A stretch of 64,000 nucleotides of DNA, from assembly GCA_016745215.1 (NCBI GenBank), contig CP050890.1, positions 5,952,001 through 6,016,000 on the forward strand, read 5' to 3'. Source of the stretch: Thiohalocapsa sp. PB-PSB1 (GTDB lineage Bacteria > Pseudomonadota > Gammaproteobacteria > Chromatiales > Chromatiaceae). A program made the translations under genes and the position numbers. The notes beneath the pieces were generated by a model that had not been told where the DNA came from, ran no database searches, and worked only from the letters and a program-made list of their open reading frames with translations. Positions 48,548-58,113 of the stretch are shown here, one piece after another. Position 1 is the stretch's first letter; the number at the start of each line of letters is the position of its first letter.

Positions 48548-48652
48548 ACCCGACAAACGATGCCAGCGAATTGGACGCCAGCACCGCGCCTTTCCCGGGA
48601 GAAACACTGTAGGGCACTGTTTTATCCACAAATGAACTGAAGATCCCCCGGG

Positions 48653-49636
48653 GTGCAAACCGCCCAGCGCGACTTGACCCATTGCCGAGAAAGGAAAAAA
48701 TGCGAGCGCATGAAGACCGCGCACCCCGGCCCCTGGCGCGACCTGCTTGCCGACTTGATCGACGACTGGCGAGCCGAGCTGGGTGGCGTACCCAGGGATA
48801 CGAGCAATGGTCCAACGGCCGATGCAGACGGCGCCCCCATTGCGGAACCCGCCCCGCATGTCGACAGCCTGGCCGCGCCAGCCAGCGAGATCGCCGAATT
48901 CTGTTGGGAGACCCTGGCCGAGCAGCGCCGCGAGCGCACGCTCGGCAATGGCGTGCTGCTCGCCACCCTGCATGCCGCCAAGGGCCTGGAATTCCCCCAT
49001 GTGCTCATCGCCGACGGCGGCTGGAACCGAGCCGCGCCCGACAGCAACAGCACGAACGCCGAGGACGAGCGCCGCATCTTCTACGTCGGCATGACCCGCG
49101 CTCGACAGACTTTGACCCTGCTGGAGATCGCCGGCGGCCATCATCCGCATCTACCCATATTGCGAGCAACCGTCCCCGATGGCTCGACGTTCTCATCGCC
49201 GGGAGCGCCGACCACCGCGCATCGAGACAACTGGCTGCTATGCGACCGACCCATCATCCAGCCGCCCCCGGCCGAAGTCATACAGCGCCGTTATTGCCGG
49301 CTCACCCTGGCCGACCTGGATATCGGATACGCTGGCCGCCAGCCTGCCGACGCCCCCATCCACCGGCACCTGGCCGAACTGCATGCCGGCGACGAGCTCG
49401 ACTGGCGGACCGAGGCCGACCAACTACTGCTGATCACATCCAACGGCGATCCCGTCGCCCGGCTATCCAGACGCGCTGCCAACCATTGGCTGCCCCACGC
49501 GGATCGGATTCGACGCATCTGCGTCGTTGCACTATTGCACCGCAATCGCAATCGTACCGAGCCGGAATATGCTGCTGCCCTGCGCTGCGATACCTGGGAA
49601 GTGCCGATGATCGAAATCTGCTGGCTCGCACCCTGA
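48653..49636 (+). pseudogene. UvrD/Rep-type DNA helicase, C-terminal fragment
   Basis: Family similarity starts near WRDLLADLIDDWRAELGG and is clear at VLLATLHAAKGLEFPHVLIA and DERRIFYVGMTRARQTLTLL, which are helicase motifs V and VI of superfamily 1. A 170-residue tail ends CDTWEVPMIEICWLAP, as in the large RecQ-UvrD-like helicases. Motifs I to IV are missing; repeats (48453-48547) lie where the front should be. The frame is open, so truncation is recent, but no activity is expected. Confidence 0.8.
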
Positions 49637-49688
49637 GCAAGGGACGGCCGATGCCGCCGAGATCGATTGGCAAGGTGTGGTTTCAGCG

Positions 49689-49925
49689 ATGCGGCTCGAG
49701 ACGGTCGATCTCGAGGTTCGTCTCATTCATCACCGATTGGGAGACATGGTTCCGACGTATATCTTTCTGTGCATGCTCGCTTACTATGTCGAATGTCACA
49801 TGCGCCAGGTGTAGCGACCCTTGCTGTTCTTTGATGAAGACCTCGAAGCGAAAGCACAACGCAACCCTGTTGTTCCCGCAGAACGCTCGGATGCGGCCCT
49901 GGAGAAAGGGTTGCTGCCTAGCTGA
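49689..49925 (+). pseudogene. IS1634-type transposase C-terminal remnant
   Basis: Frame MRLETVDLEVRLIHHRLGDM, YIFLCMLAYYVECHMRQV, then TAG (where the family has W), continuing RPLLFFDEDLEAKAQRNPVV to TGA 49923-49925. The RPIHHR-LxxxVxAHIFLCMLAYYVxxHM pattern is that of IS1634-group DDE transposases. Confidence 0.75.
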
Positions 49926-50043
49926 AATGTGTCTTTGTGCCATATTATTCACATGATCGCTAAACGCAGATGATATGAGCTGGACGCTCTAACCTAATTT
50001 CACCAACCAATGTGCGCGCATGGATTAACCGAGCCATCTGGCC

Positions 50044-50199
50044 GACAACCTCCCGATCGGCTCCAGCGTCGTCGAGGCTGACTGTAAGACCCTGGTCAAG
50101 CAACGCATCTGTGGGGCCGGCATGCGCTGGAAACATAAGAGGGCCAAGATCATCTTATGCCTACGCGCACTCGAGCAATCAACGGGGCGCTGGGCGTAG
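50044..50199 (+). pseudogene. ISKra4-type transposase C-terminal remnant
   Basis: Frame DNLPIGSSVVEADCKTLVKQ, RICGAGMRWKHKRAKIILCL, RALEQSTGRWA and TAG. The LPIGSxVxEAxCKTLVKQRxCGxGMRW motif is the end of ISKra4 transposases, including the final catalytic acid. Confidence 0.75.
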
Positions 50200-50328
50200 T
50201 TCTGGAGTTCGGCGCTCAGCCTTGTTAAATCACATTATCTTGAGGTAGCACCCATTCCGGGGAACGTGATCGACCATTCCGGACTAACACCCGAAATCGG
50301 TCACGATGAAAAGGAATGGACGTTCACG

Positions 50329-50599
50329 ATGGCCCGAAATACGCACCGCTCATACATCGTTCGCGGCAAGGGCGCTACCTGCGCATTATGCTCTTGCTCC
50401 CACGGCGCCGGCTGGCGTATGAGTCGCGGCGAGGCCACAAGGCGCTTCACCCGCAAAAACCTGAAGCAGTAGACCGAGGGCGTAGAGTACCGCAAGGACA
50501 AGGGCTTGATCGACGAGATCCCGAGCGCCTACAAGGACATCGACACCGTCATGGCGCACCAGAACGACCTGGTGGACGTTGTGCACAGGCTCAAACAGA
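50329..50599 (+). pseudogene. rtcB: RtcB RNA-ligase C-terminal remnant
   Basis: Frame MARNTHRSYIVRGKGATCAL, CSCSHGAGWRMSRGEATRRF, TRKNLKQ, TAG at 50470-50472, then in frame TEGVEYRKDKGLIDEIPSAY and KDIDTVMAHQNDLVDVVHRL. The CSHGAG-RxMSR block containing the guanylylated histidine and the DEIPxAYKDIDxVM tail are diagnostic of RtcB. The front three quarters and the last residues are gone, and the gene is interrupted by a stop. Confidence 0.85.
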
Positions 50600-51044
50600 T
50601 CCCTGACGGTCAACGGATAAGCATTGGCGACCCTGACCGTGCCTGCCGGATTCACCGATCAAGCAGACCGCCGCAGTTGCCCGTTGCACGGGCCAGTTGT
50701 GGTTGGCTGCCTGGGCTTTTTCCTTGTTCCCCTCGCTCCAGCCCTTTCAAGGTGCGTAAAAACAACATTATGAATCAGTCTCTTAGCGTCAAGGGCTCGC
50801 AGGCATCCGCAGTCGCTTGCCAGCTTGTCGGAAAGCAAACACCGCAAAATCATGCGGTTGCGGTCGTACACGTATCAACACCTTGAAAGGGCTGCCCCTC
50901 GCTCCTATGTTCCAACCTAGTGCAAGTATTCGGGATCAAAGGCGAAGAGTAATTCACCATATGGAGCACAGAAGGCATAGAGACTTCAAGTTTTTAAAAA
51001 TAGGGTTATTTTTGGTGTGCTCTGTGGTCTCTGTAGTGAAAATC
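50600..51044. other. Region without a recognisable gene
   Basis: 445 bases between two gene relics. Nothing recognisable on either strand; a short A+T-rich patch at 50985-51020. Confidence 0.5.
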
Positions 51045-51465
51045 TTGTGCCACGCCAATTCTCGCAATACTTGCGCAATCTCAGCGGGTCAGCATATCCA
51101 ACATAGCGGTGTGATGGCCCTAGCGTTGCAGCACTGCCGGCCAGGCCGCCGCCACAAACCCGTCCTACTCGCCTTCGGCCCAACTGCCCAATTGCCTCAG
51201 CATCGCCTGCATGGCGGCTACCACGCCCTCGCAGGTGCTCTGCGCACTTCTACATTGCTGTACACGCAGCGGCACACATTGTTGGAATTCAGATAATTCC
51301 GCAGCGCCAATAGACAGGCGGTCTTGCCGGTCGGACGGGGCGGATGCAGCACGAAGTGGTTCTGTTGCTCGACCAGCAGCAGCGTCTCCTGTAGATCGAA
51401 ACGCTCCAGCGGTGGAGGTGTGTAGCGGCGTTCCGGATGATTTGGGCCGGCGGTATTGATAAAAC
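51045..51465 (-). pseudogene. AAA-like ATPase (DUF1703-associated type), 5' fragment with frameshift and stops
   Basis: Reads from about 51465: IRFINTAGPNHPERRYTPPP, LERFDLQETLLLVEQQNHFV, LHPPRPTGKTACLLALRNYL (Walker A with a P for Q change), NSNNVCRCVYSNVEV. The frame shifts near 51235 to TCEGVVAAMQAMLRQLGSWA, with stops before DGFVAAAWPAVLQR and HHTAMLDMLTR. Such ATPases are widespread multi-copy proteins of unknown role in environmental bacteria. Non-functional here. Confidence 0.75.
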
Positions 51466-51937
51466 GTATAGTGGAATACCTGCCTGGAGCAGCCTCAGGA
51501 TATCTGCGGCGCTGAACTGAGAGGGTTATCCGCCGATAAGTCAAACTGATGATCCCCCAAGCGATTACCGCGTGACGTGGAAGAACAGATCGGGTATATC
51601 TTCGCCCAAGACAAGGGATATTGACCAGCAAAGGTTACAGCGGATGGGTATTCGATGCCTTGGTGCCTGAAAGGCGGCTAGAACATCACTTCGACCGAGA
51701 TCCCGTAATCCGGGCCGGTATCGGCAACGCAATTTGGTTATTCTTATGTACGGTATTGGGTCGTTGCTGCTTAACGATAACGGTCGCCGAGCAAGGCGCG
51801 ACGCTTACTACGGTTACACTGCCCATCTCTGGAACCGGCGTGAACCTTACTGGTTCAACTCAGTTAACGCGGTGCCGGTCACAGCCATCACAGCGGGCAT
51901 GCTAGACCGTCCTGTCCCGCAGCCTAGGAGACTCATT
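51466..51937. other. Region upstream of the LysM protein without a clear gene
   Basis: 472 bases. Frames across it (for example the upstream extension of the LysM gene, YGYTAHLWNRREPYWFNSV) look partly coding-like, perhaps a transposase tail, but no family can be named. Confidence 0.4.
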
Positions 51938-52975
51938 ATGCTATTGGCTTTTCGCCTGATTCTTGTCACCGCCACCCTAATCCCGCAGATATTGGCGGCG
52001 CAGCAGATTCCATGCGACAGCTATTATATCGTTCAACGGGGAGACACCTTATCGAAGATTGCGGCAGCCGCCTACGGCCGGGCCACGGCTTATCAGACAA
52101 TCTTCTCGTTCAACCCCGGCGTGCTGTCGAATCCCGACCAACTGCCGGTCGGTGTGCGACTGTATATCCCATGTTTAGGCAGCGATAGGCAGCCTCCGAA
52201 AATTGCTCTCGAGCCCCTGCAAAAGGCCGGGAGCGAAAAGCAGCCGACGGTGAAGATCCTCACCGGCGCTGAGTACGAGCCCTATGTAGACTCGAAACTG
52301 CCCGAGGGCGGCTTCAGTGTCGAGCTCGTTAAACGCGCGTTCGAGGCCAGCGACAATCCGCCGGCCTATCGTATCGATGCGATCAGCGACTGGGGCGCCC
52401 AGCTACAGCCGCTGATCTCCGAGGGTTGCTATCAGTTGGGATTCCCCTGGTACAAGCCCGATTGCACCCAACAGGCCAAGCTCGGTAAGTCCTCGCTATG
52501 GCGATGCGAGAACCTGCACTTTTCCGAAGCCATGCACGAGGTCGTCATCAGCTTCTACACCCGCCCGGAGCTGCTCGATGTCGTCAAAACCGTCGACAAT
52601 CTGCGCGGCAAGCGCATTTGTCGTCCCCGTGGCTATTTCACGCATGACTTGGAGGCCAAGGGGCTGACACCGACGACCATGACCAGGGTCGAGGCCGAAT
52701 CGCCCGAGGACTGCTTTGAGATGCTGGTCAACGGCGACGTCGACGTGGTCACCGTCAATGCCGAGACCGCCGACCGCGTCCAGACCAAGCTCCGCATTAG
52801 CTCACGCGTGGCAGATATGATCCAATTTGCGACTATCGAGACCCTGCATGTGGTCGGCATGAAGACGGATCCAAACACGCGCGCCAATCTGCTGCGCATC
52901 GACCAGGGACTGTCGAAGCTGAAGGAGAACGGCCAGTATCGCCAGATTGCGGCGAAGCACCTGAAAGGCCCATAG
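51938..52975 (+). CDS. LysM plus SBP_bac_3 solute-binding fusion, exported
   Basis: 345 residues from ATG 51938, with TAGGAG seven bases upstream. Signal peptide (LLAFRLILVTATLIPQILA). A LysM domain (about 28-80) reads YYIVQRGDTLSKIAAAAYGR with NPGVLSNPDQLPVGVRLYIP. A type-3 periplasmic binding domain (about 105-345) follows: GFSVELVKRAFEAS, LRGKRICRPRGYFTHDL, EDCFEMLVNGDVDVVTVNAE and LRIDQGLSKLKENGQYRQIA. LysM binds peptidoglycan, so the protein would be a wall-tethered binding protein. There is no permease gene beside it. It is convergent with the envelope-protein cluster on the minus strand. Confidence 0.85.
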   Translation: MLLAFRLILVTATLIPQILAAQQIPCDSYYIVQRGDTLSKIAAAAYGRATAYQTIFSFNPGVLSNPDQLPVGVRLYIPCLGSDRQPPKIALEPLQKAGSEKQPTVKILTGAEYEPYVDSKLPEGGFSVELVKRAFEASDNPPAYRIDAISDWGAQLQPLISEGCYQLGFPWYKPDCTQQAKLGKSSLWRCENLHFSEAMHEVVISFYTRPELLDVVKTVDNLRGKRICRPRGYFTHDLEAKGLTPTTMTRVEAESPEDCFEMLVNGDVDVVTVNAETADRVQTKLRISSRVADMIQFATIETLHVVGMKTDPNTRANLLRIDQGLSKLKENGQYRQIAAKHLKGP

Positions 52976-53415
52976 GCCCAGCGCCCGATCAGCACTAGCG
53001 CCGGCCTGTGTCGGGTGCTCAGGGGAGATGCAGGAACAACTGATGTGCAAGAGCTGTCGCATCTGCTTCGTGGGACATCTTCGAGCCAGCGACGATGAGC
53101 GAATGATGCTTCTAGTGGCTATCGATCATTGGAGCATTAGTGTGCTTCTGGTCAAGGCTGCTGGCGTTTTTGGTAATGCTCTGGGAGGCGGCTTCAAGAC
53201 CTCCAGATCGGTGGCTGAGAGGTGCCGTAGGCCGGCCATCAGCAGATGTGTTGGAAACCTGCCAGCAACCATCGCCGAGGATTGCGACGACATGCCCAAC
53301 AAAAGCGCTCGATTGTGGATGAACCAGGAGCGGACCACAGTGGCGGTAATCGAGGAACACGTCCATCCCGCGGGCTGCGTGATCAAAGCAAGTTCGGGCA
53401 CCCCAACGGCTACTG
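52976..53415. other. Intergenic region between convergent genes
   Basis: 440 bases. Open frames exist on both strands (for example 53028 onward) but none has family features or a good ribosome site. No terminator hairpin with a T-run was seen. Confidence 0.5.
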
Positions 53416-54270
53416 TCACGGACTCCCGGCAACCTGGCCTCCCAGGATGTAGGTGCTCAAACTGGCATAGACCGCTTCTACGTCGGCAGCGTCATAGAAG
53501 TAATACAGCTCTTTGAGCTTTTTCGCATCAAATATGCCTTGATTTTTAATTGCTTCAAGCAATCCCGCCAAGGAGTTCGCTTCTTTCCGCAACTCTTCAC
53601 CTGCAAAGATGCTAACGATGGCAGTGAAGATCTTGTTGTCTTCCAACGGCCCCGGCGCCAGGCTCGGGATCACGGTCTCATCGTCTGATTCCAGGCTGAC
53701 CTTAGCCGCGTAGGCGACATTGGCTTTGACCAGATCACCCAATAGTGGCGTGCCCTCTGGCAGATACTCGATTCGCTCTTCTTTGGCGAAATCGTTCAGG
53801 GCAAGGGCCAGGGAATAGAGGTAGGCCTTTTTTATGGTCCGTTGTCCTTGAGACTGGACACTATTACTCTGAAGGAAGGATGGGGCGCTCGGGGGGATCT
53901 TAACGATTACCTTGGCCAAGTTCGAGTCACCATCATGTAAGGCTTCAATCACGGCCGGCTGGCTAAAGGCGCTATAATCCATTGATGACGGCGCGATGGA
54001 TGGCATCACCCATTCCTCCTCTGCGCCCGACATCATGTTGCTAACGACAGGCCATGCGAGCCAAACCGCGACCCCGATCAACAGCGAGGCGCCGATGATT
54101 GTGGCGCCCATGAAGATGCTCCTGGACCGCCGCCATTTCACACTAGACCGAGGTGTGCGCCGCAATGCCGTGGATCGGGTGGCCCTCAGGCCCGTAGATT
54201 TGATGCTCATGGGCTTGGCACGGCTTGGTGTGTTACGGCGCTTGTTTTTATTGCGAGGATTCGATTTCAT
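53416..54270 (-). CDS. Hypothetical membrane-anchored protein
   Basis: 284 residues from ATG 54270. A very basic cytosolic start (KSNPRNKNKRRNTPSRAKP and on, about 50 residues) is followed by a single membrane helix (IFMGATIIGASLLIGVAVWL) and an acidic outer domain with helical stretches: AYLYSLALALNDFAKEERIE, LLEAIKNQGIFDAKKLKELY. No family recognised. The N-in topology with an outer domain resembles the small membrane protein at 59220, and both belong to the same gene cluster. Confidence 0.7.
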   Translation of the reverse strand: MKSNPRNKNKRRNTPSRAKPMSIKSTGLRATRSTALRRTPRSSVKWRRSRSIFMGATIIGASLLIGVAVWLAWPVVSNMMSGAEEEWVMPSIAPSSMDYSAFSQPAVIEALHDGDSNLAKVIVKIPPSAPSFLQSNSVQSQGQRTIKKAYLYSLALALNDFAKEERIEYLPEGTPLLGDLVKANVAYAAKVSLESDDETVIPSLAPGPLEDNKIFTAIVSIFAGEELRKEANSLAGLLEAIKNQGIFDAKKLKELYYFYDAADVEAVYASLSTYILGGQVAGSP

Positions 54271-55066
54271 AAAGATAATGACCTTCAGGGTGCTGATGAA
54301 GCCGATGAAACAGGTGAAGTGCCAGCGCATGTCCGTCGTGGCGTATACAGTGTTGTGCATCGCCGCGTAAGTTATCCTCGGGTTTCGAGACCAGCGACTT
54401 GAAGGTGGCTTACGTGCCGGACTCGTTGTCCATAGCAGACTCGTTGTTCATGGCATGCATCTTAATCAGCCCGCCGCAGCCTGGAGGCATGGCCCAGCGC
54501 CTCCAGTTCGAAGCAGATAACCAGCCCCCTTATGCCCACGACGGTCCTCGTAGGGACCAGTAGATTACTTCCTCCCCCGCTGGATGCGACTCCACCTCCC
54601 TCCAGACACACGCATCTTAGATCGGTCAACGCCGATCTCCGTCTTAAGTGCAAACTCTCGTCAAGTCAGCGCTCCTTCAGGTTGTGAGATCAGGCCACCG
54701 TCCGAACCCTAGGGAATTCGGAAGGTGATCTGAATTCTCCAGATAGAGCACTTGGGCAACCGGCCACTAGGATCGCGCCAAGACCGCGGCTGTTCCGCCC
54801 AGAAGACAAGGGCAAGAATATCCAGCAATAGGACACAGGCATCAAGTGGGGGGATATGGAATACCCAGAGCGTGTTCAATAGTAGCCGCTCATGAAGCGG
54901 CCTGGTTGCACTGCCAAGCGTTCAATTTAACTCAACCTCCATCTTTTTATCTGCTTGGCCCTTGCTCTACTCTAGAGGAGTATCCAGAATTGTCCATCGC
55001 GTCGAACTCAGTGACGCAGAACAACATCAAATAATCGATCACATTACCCTGTCCCAGCCTGAGCGT
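54271..55066. other. Long gap inside the envelope-protein cluster
   Basis: 796 bases with no recognisable gene on either strand. A CTAGG at 54709 and a CTAG at 54763 recall the ends of the palindromic elements, but no inverted arms are present. Confidence 0.5.
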
Positions 55067-55996
55067 TCAGAATCGATTGACTCCCTGGATAAATCGATCT
55101 TGCCATCGCGCGCCCCAATCATTCAGCTTACTAACGAATTGCGCCTTTTTGGGGAATCGATCGATATTGCTCATATGCCAATCCGACAATAGCGTGTCAT
55201 TCTCGCGCGTCGGTGGAATACCCTCGAGATCAGGGTTAAAAAGATAGGTAACAGAGACCGCCCGCGTCCTGATCGCTCCCCAGAAGGTCACCGCGGCCAT
55301 CGTTGTCGGCAAGCGAACGCCCCGGGCTGACACGAATGCCTTGAGCTGATCACGCAAGTCGAACCGCTCAATCTTCAGGTCGCGTTCATCCAATAGTTTG
55401 TTGATATTCGCATCATTTTGCACAAAGATATTGTTCTTATTCTCCTTACTCAAATCGATATAGGTGACGCTCCAGCATCCGATGACTGGGCTATCCTTCG
55501 ACAGGCGATGAAAAAAATGGGCATTCTTCGATGCCTCATCCTCATTGCAAGCTTCCCAGATCACCTCCCGAAGATCAATCGGCAGGGCAATGGCCGTCAG
55601 CCGAAATGTCACCTCGTCGAAATAGACCATGGCGCCCAATTCACGTTGCGCCCAGGGACTACGAATGATTTGGCCGAGCGCGCCGCGACGTAACAGCAAT
55701 TGTGCACCAAAGTTCTCGACATTCAAGCTGTCCGCACCCATCGTCGTCCAAGTGCCGTCGGGCAAGGCGATCCGGGTTGGGTTGATGGATACCCCACCTC
55801 GATGCTCGCTGCCCAGTTGCAATGTCCCTGGCAGGTCTTGGTCCTTCTCGACGATCAGCGTGTCGGCGCAACCAGCGAGCAGCGCTGTTATCAGGAGTGG
55901 CACGGTAAGCAATAAGGAAAGCTGGGACAGCCTCGCACAAAAGTAGGCATAAAAGCTCGGAATATTCGCGATGGTCATGGACGAACTCACTATCAT
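55067..55996 (-). CDS. Hypothetical lipoprotein
   Basis: 309 residues, or slightly fewer if it starts at the second Met. The N-terminal hydrophobic stretch LSLLLTVPLLITALLAGC ends in a lipobox (LLAGC), so the protein is lipid-anchored. The mature part begins ADTLIVEKDQDLPGTLQLGS and has two central cysteines (VIWEACNEDEAS, VIGCWSVTYID). No family recognised. It follows the caspase-fold gene by 22 bases on the same strand, so the two are probably co-transcribed. Confidence 0.7.
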   Translation of the reverse strand: MIVSSSMTIANIPSFYAYFCARLSQLSLLLTVPLLITALLAGCADTLIVEKDQDLPGTLQLGSEHRGGVSINPTRIALPDGTWTTMGADSLNVENFGAQLLLRRGALGQIIRSPWAQRELGAMVYFDEVTFRLTAIALPIDLREVIWEACNEDEASKNAHFFHRLSKDSPVIGCWSVTYIDLSKENKNNIFVQNDANINKLLDERDLKIERFDLRDQLKAFVSARGVRLPTTMAAVTFWGAIRTRAVSVTYLFNPDLEGIPPTRENDTLLSDWHMSNIDRFPKKAQFVSKLNDWGARWQDRFIQGVNRF

Positions 55997-56018
55997 GATG
56001 CGACTCCTTCATCAAAAG

Positions 56019-57428
56019 TCAAAATGACCCACTTTCGCGAGGACGCCGCTGCACTGAGACGGGCGGTTTGGGAGAGCGGCGAGGAGTAATAACAGGCCTT
56101 GGCATCGGCCGCGGGCAGCGCGGTCGTGATTGCGCGATCTTCGCCGAGTGCGCAAGCAGTACATCGCGCTGCTGGGCAGTTAGCCAACCGGTCTCCGTAT
56201 GCCCACGGTCACGCTGAAATTGCCTCAGCGCCCGTTCAGTCCCAGGACCGAAAATCCCATCGACGCCTCCTGGCTCGAAGCCGAGATCGCGCAGAGCATG
56301 CTGAATATCGCAGCGTTGGGATGTGGTAAGCACCGCCTCCACATTCCGGTCGCTCCGCTGAAGAGGATCGGGTGTAGCGGATGCTGAGGGCTGAGGCAGG
56401 GCTGCCGGCGCCAAGGATGTCTTGGTAACCGGCACCTCTTTTAGCTCCTCAGGCGAAGATGCGGACTCGACCAATTGGGAAATATCAGGCTCCGGTGCGG
56501 ATTGGCCTGCATCGGCCTGGGAGAACCCCGAGGATGGCGCAACCGCCGCTGGCGGTTCGCTGATGGAGTGCACGGCATTGCCCTGCTGGGTAAGCGCCGG
56601 CAGTTCGAGCACGGTCGCGTCAGTGCCAATGGGCATCTCTCCGGCAGCGGCGACATTGCGCCAACCCTGGGCCAGCAAAACCTTGACGAGGCTTGCCGTA
56701 TCTCTGGTTTCCCGTGCCAGTTGCTCGACCACCTCCAAGGCCCGTCCCCGCTCCGCCAAGTCGACCTCGCCGATACATGGACGATCGGCGGCAAACAGCA
56801 GCAATGGCCGATCTGCACCAGCCAGCCTCGGCCTGGTCCATCGCCCGCCTACCGCGCCGAACAGGTCTTCCCCCGGGCTCGGGCCGACCTCGACCGAACG
56901 GCCCATGGCCGGGTCGGCGATGTGCAGCCCGCTGCAGCCATCGACCAGCAGGATCACCCGAGCCGGCCGGACTTGTGCTACCAGCCTAAGCAGGCGCGCC
57001 AGTGGGAAGCCGCGGCGGGCCAATGGCAGGCTCGAATCACCGGTTGGGTCGAAGTCCGGCGGCAACAACAGGTTGCGACCATCCACCGCGACCAGGATGC
57101 CGGAAACCAAAACCAGCACGTCCGCCCCAGGCGCGACCTTCTGGCTCCAGAACTCCACCAGACGAAAATCGTGAGGGAATGACGGATTCGACACTGATTC
57201 AACCTGAAAACCGGCCGAGTCCAGCGTTGCTTTCCAGCCATCCGGCACCGCCGACGGCGGCCCATAGCCACCAATCTGCCGATAGTCCGACACGGTAAAC
57301 AGCAGCACATGGCGAGCCCCATCATCGGCCACCGCGGCCATGGCCACGCTCAGCCACAGCAGTAGCCCAAAGCAACCCCGGTGCTGCCGGGTTGCACAGC
57401 TGTGGCGAACGCTTGCAGTCCAGATCAT
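56019..57428 (-). CDS. Caspase-fold protein with C-terminal peptidoglycan-binding domain, catalytic His apparently lost
   Basis: 469 residues from ATG 57428 (GGGGAG upstream). Signal peptide around CFGLLLWLSVAMAAVADD. The C14 caspase fold follows (about 40-230): HVLLFTVSDYRQIGGYGPPS, GADVLVLVSGILVAVDGRNL with LLPPDFDPTGDSSLP, and ARVILLVDGCSGLHIAD. In active members the first of these has GHG before the GRNYLLP block; here it is SGIL, so the catalytic histidine is missing, while a cysteine remains in VDGCSG. A Ser/Pro/Ala linker leads to a PG_binding_1 domain (CDIQHALRDLGFEPGGVDGI, FGPGTERALRQFQRDRG). Likely a periplasmic wall-bound pseudoprotease. Confidence 0.75.
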   Translation of the reverse strand: MIWTASVRHSCATRQHRGCFGLLLWLSVAMAAVADDGARHVLLFTVSDYRQIGGYGPPSAVPDGWKATLDSAGFQVESVSNPSFPHDFRLVEFWSQKVAPGADVLVLVSGILVAVDGRNLLLPPDFDPTGDSSLPLARRGFPLARLLRLVAQVRPARVILLVDGCSGLHIADPAMGRSVEVGPSPGEDLFGAVGGRWTRPRLAGADRPLLLFAADRPCIGEVDLAERGRALEVVEQLARETRDTASLVKVLLAQGWRNVAAAGEMPIGTDATVLELPALTQQGNAVHSISEPPAAVAPSSGFSQADAGQSAPEPDISQLVESASSPEELKEVPVTKTSLAPAALPQPSASATPDPLQRSDRNVEAVLTTSQRCDIQHALRDLGFEPGGVDGIFGPGTERALRQFQRDRGHTETGWLTAQQRDVLLAHSAKIAQSRPRCPRPMPRPVITPRRSPKPPVSVQRRPRESGSF

Positions 57429-57660
57429 TAATCGAACTCCCCATCTATCGCAGCCATTCGGCGAACCAGCTTTCCCAGGGTGGACCTGCCAGCGAGTACA
57501 CTCACCCAACAGCAGGCCTCGCCAGTCCGCGCCACCCATTGCATTGTCGATCTTCGCTTCTGCATCGTCAGCCCCGTCCGTCTATCTCTTGCGTCGACCA
57601 GCAAACTGCTACCAGGCAACTATCGTTTAGCCATTGTCGAGACTTGTACACCAGGCATCT

Positions 57661-58113
57661 CTACTCGGCATCCCCATGCTTTGTGGGTTGGGGCCACCAG
57701 ATAAGACGCTCGTCATATTCCCCAACGTCCAAAGCAAACCCAGCACGCAAATCGGGTGTGGCAAACAGGATGTCGGGTCCATGTATCTCGCGGAGATCCA
57801 TGAGCTTTGGAATCAATCGGAATCCTGCAATGCGGATTGCCCCTGCCTCATTCGCCTGCCGGTGTAGCCAAATTACTTCCGTCTCTGCAAGCAGATTGCA
57901 TAAGGTTCGAAGCGCGCACTCGGCTTCCTCGGCAAGCGACAACTCTCGAGAGTCAACCTCGTCCCAGTACAAAGCTCCAAACCGCATAGTTTCAGCCTTT
58001 TGCAAAAAGCTAAAGGTGTCCAATTGAGCCAACTGGACTTCAAGTGCTCGCCGGATACCGCGCGCGTGGTGGTTCCAGGCAAGTTCCTCCAGTCTCGCTT
58101 TCCTATCCATCAT
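57661..58113 (-). CDS. Small soluble protein, possible immunity partner
   Basis: 150 residues, no signal peptide, acidic and helical (TMRFGALYWDEVDSRELSLA, EEAECALRTLCNLLAETEVI), ending ERLIWWPQPTKHGDAE. Family unknown. Its ATG overlaps the stop of the upstream secreted protein (ATGA at 58113), the arrangement typical of toxin-immunity pairs. The absence of an export signal would mean protection in the cytoplasm. Role is inferred from position only. Confidence 0.6.
   Translation of the reverse strand: MMDRKARLEELAWNHHARGIRRALEVQLAQLDTFSFLQKAETMRFGALYWDEVDSRELSLAEEAECALRTLCNLLAETEVIWLHRQANEAGAIRIAGFRLIPKLMDLREIHGPDILFATPDLRAGFALDVGEYDERLIWWPQPTKHGDAE

Noticed and set aside
51734..51937. N-terminal extension of the LysM protein
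   Set aside because: It precedes a clear ribosome site and signal peptide at 51938 and would bury the signal peptide.
53028..53516. 162-codon plus-strand frame between convergent genes
   Set aside because: Composition is not protein-like, it overlaps the end of the minus-strand gene at 53416, and it has no family motif.
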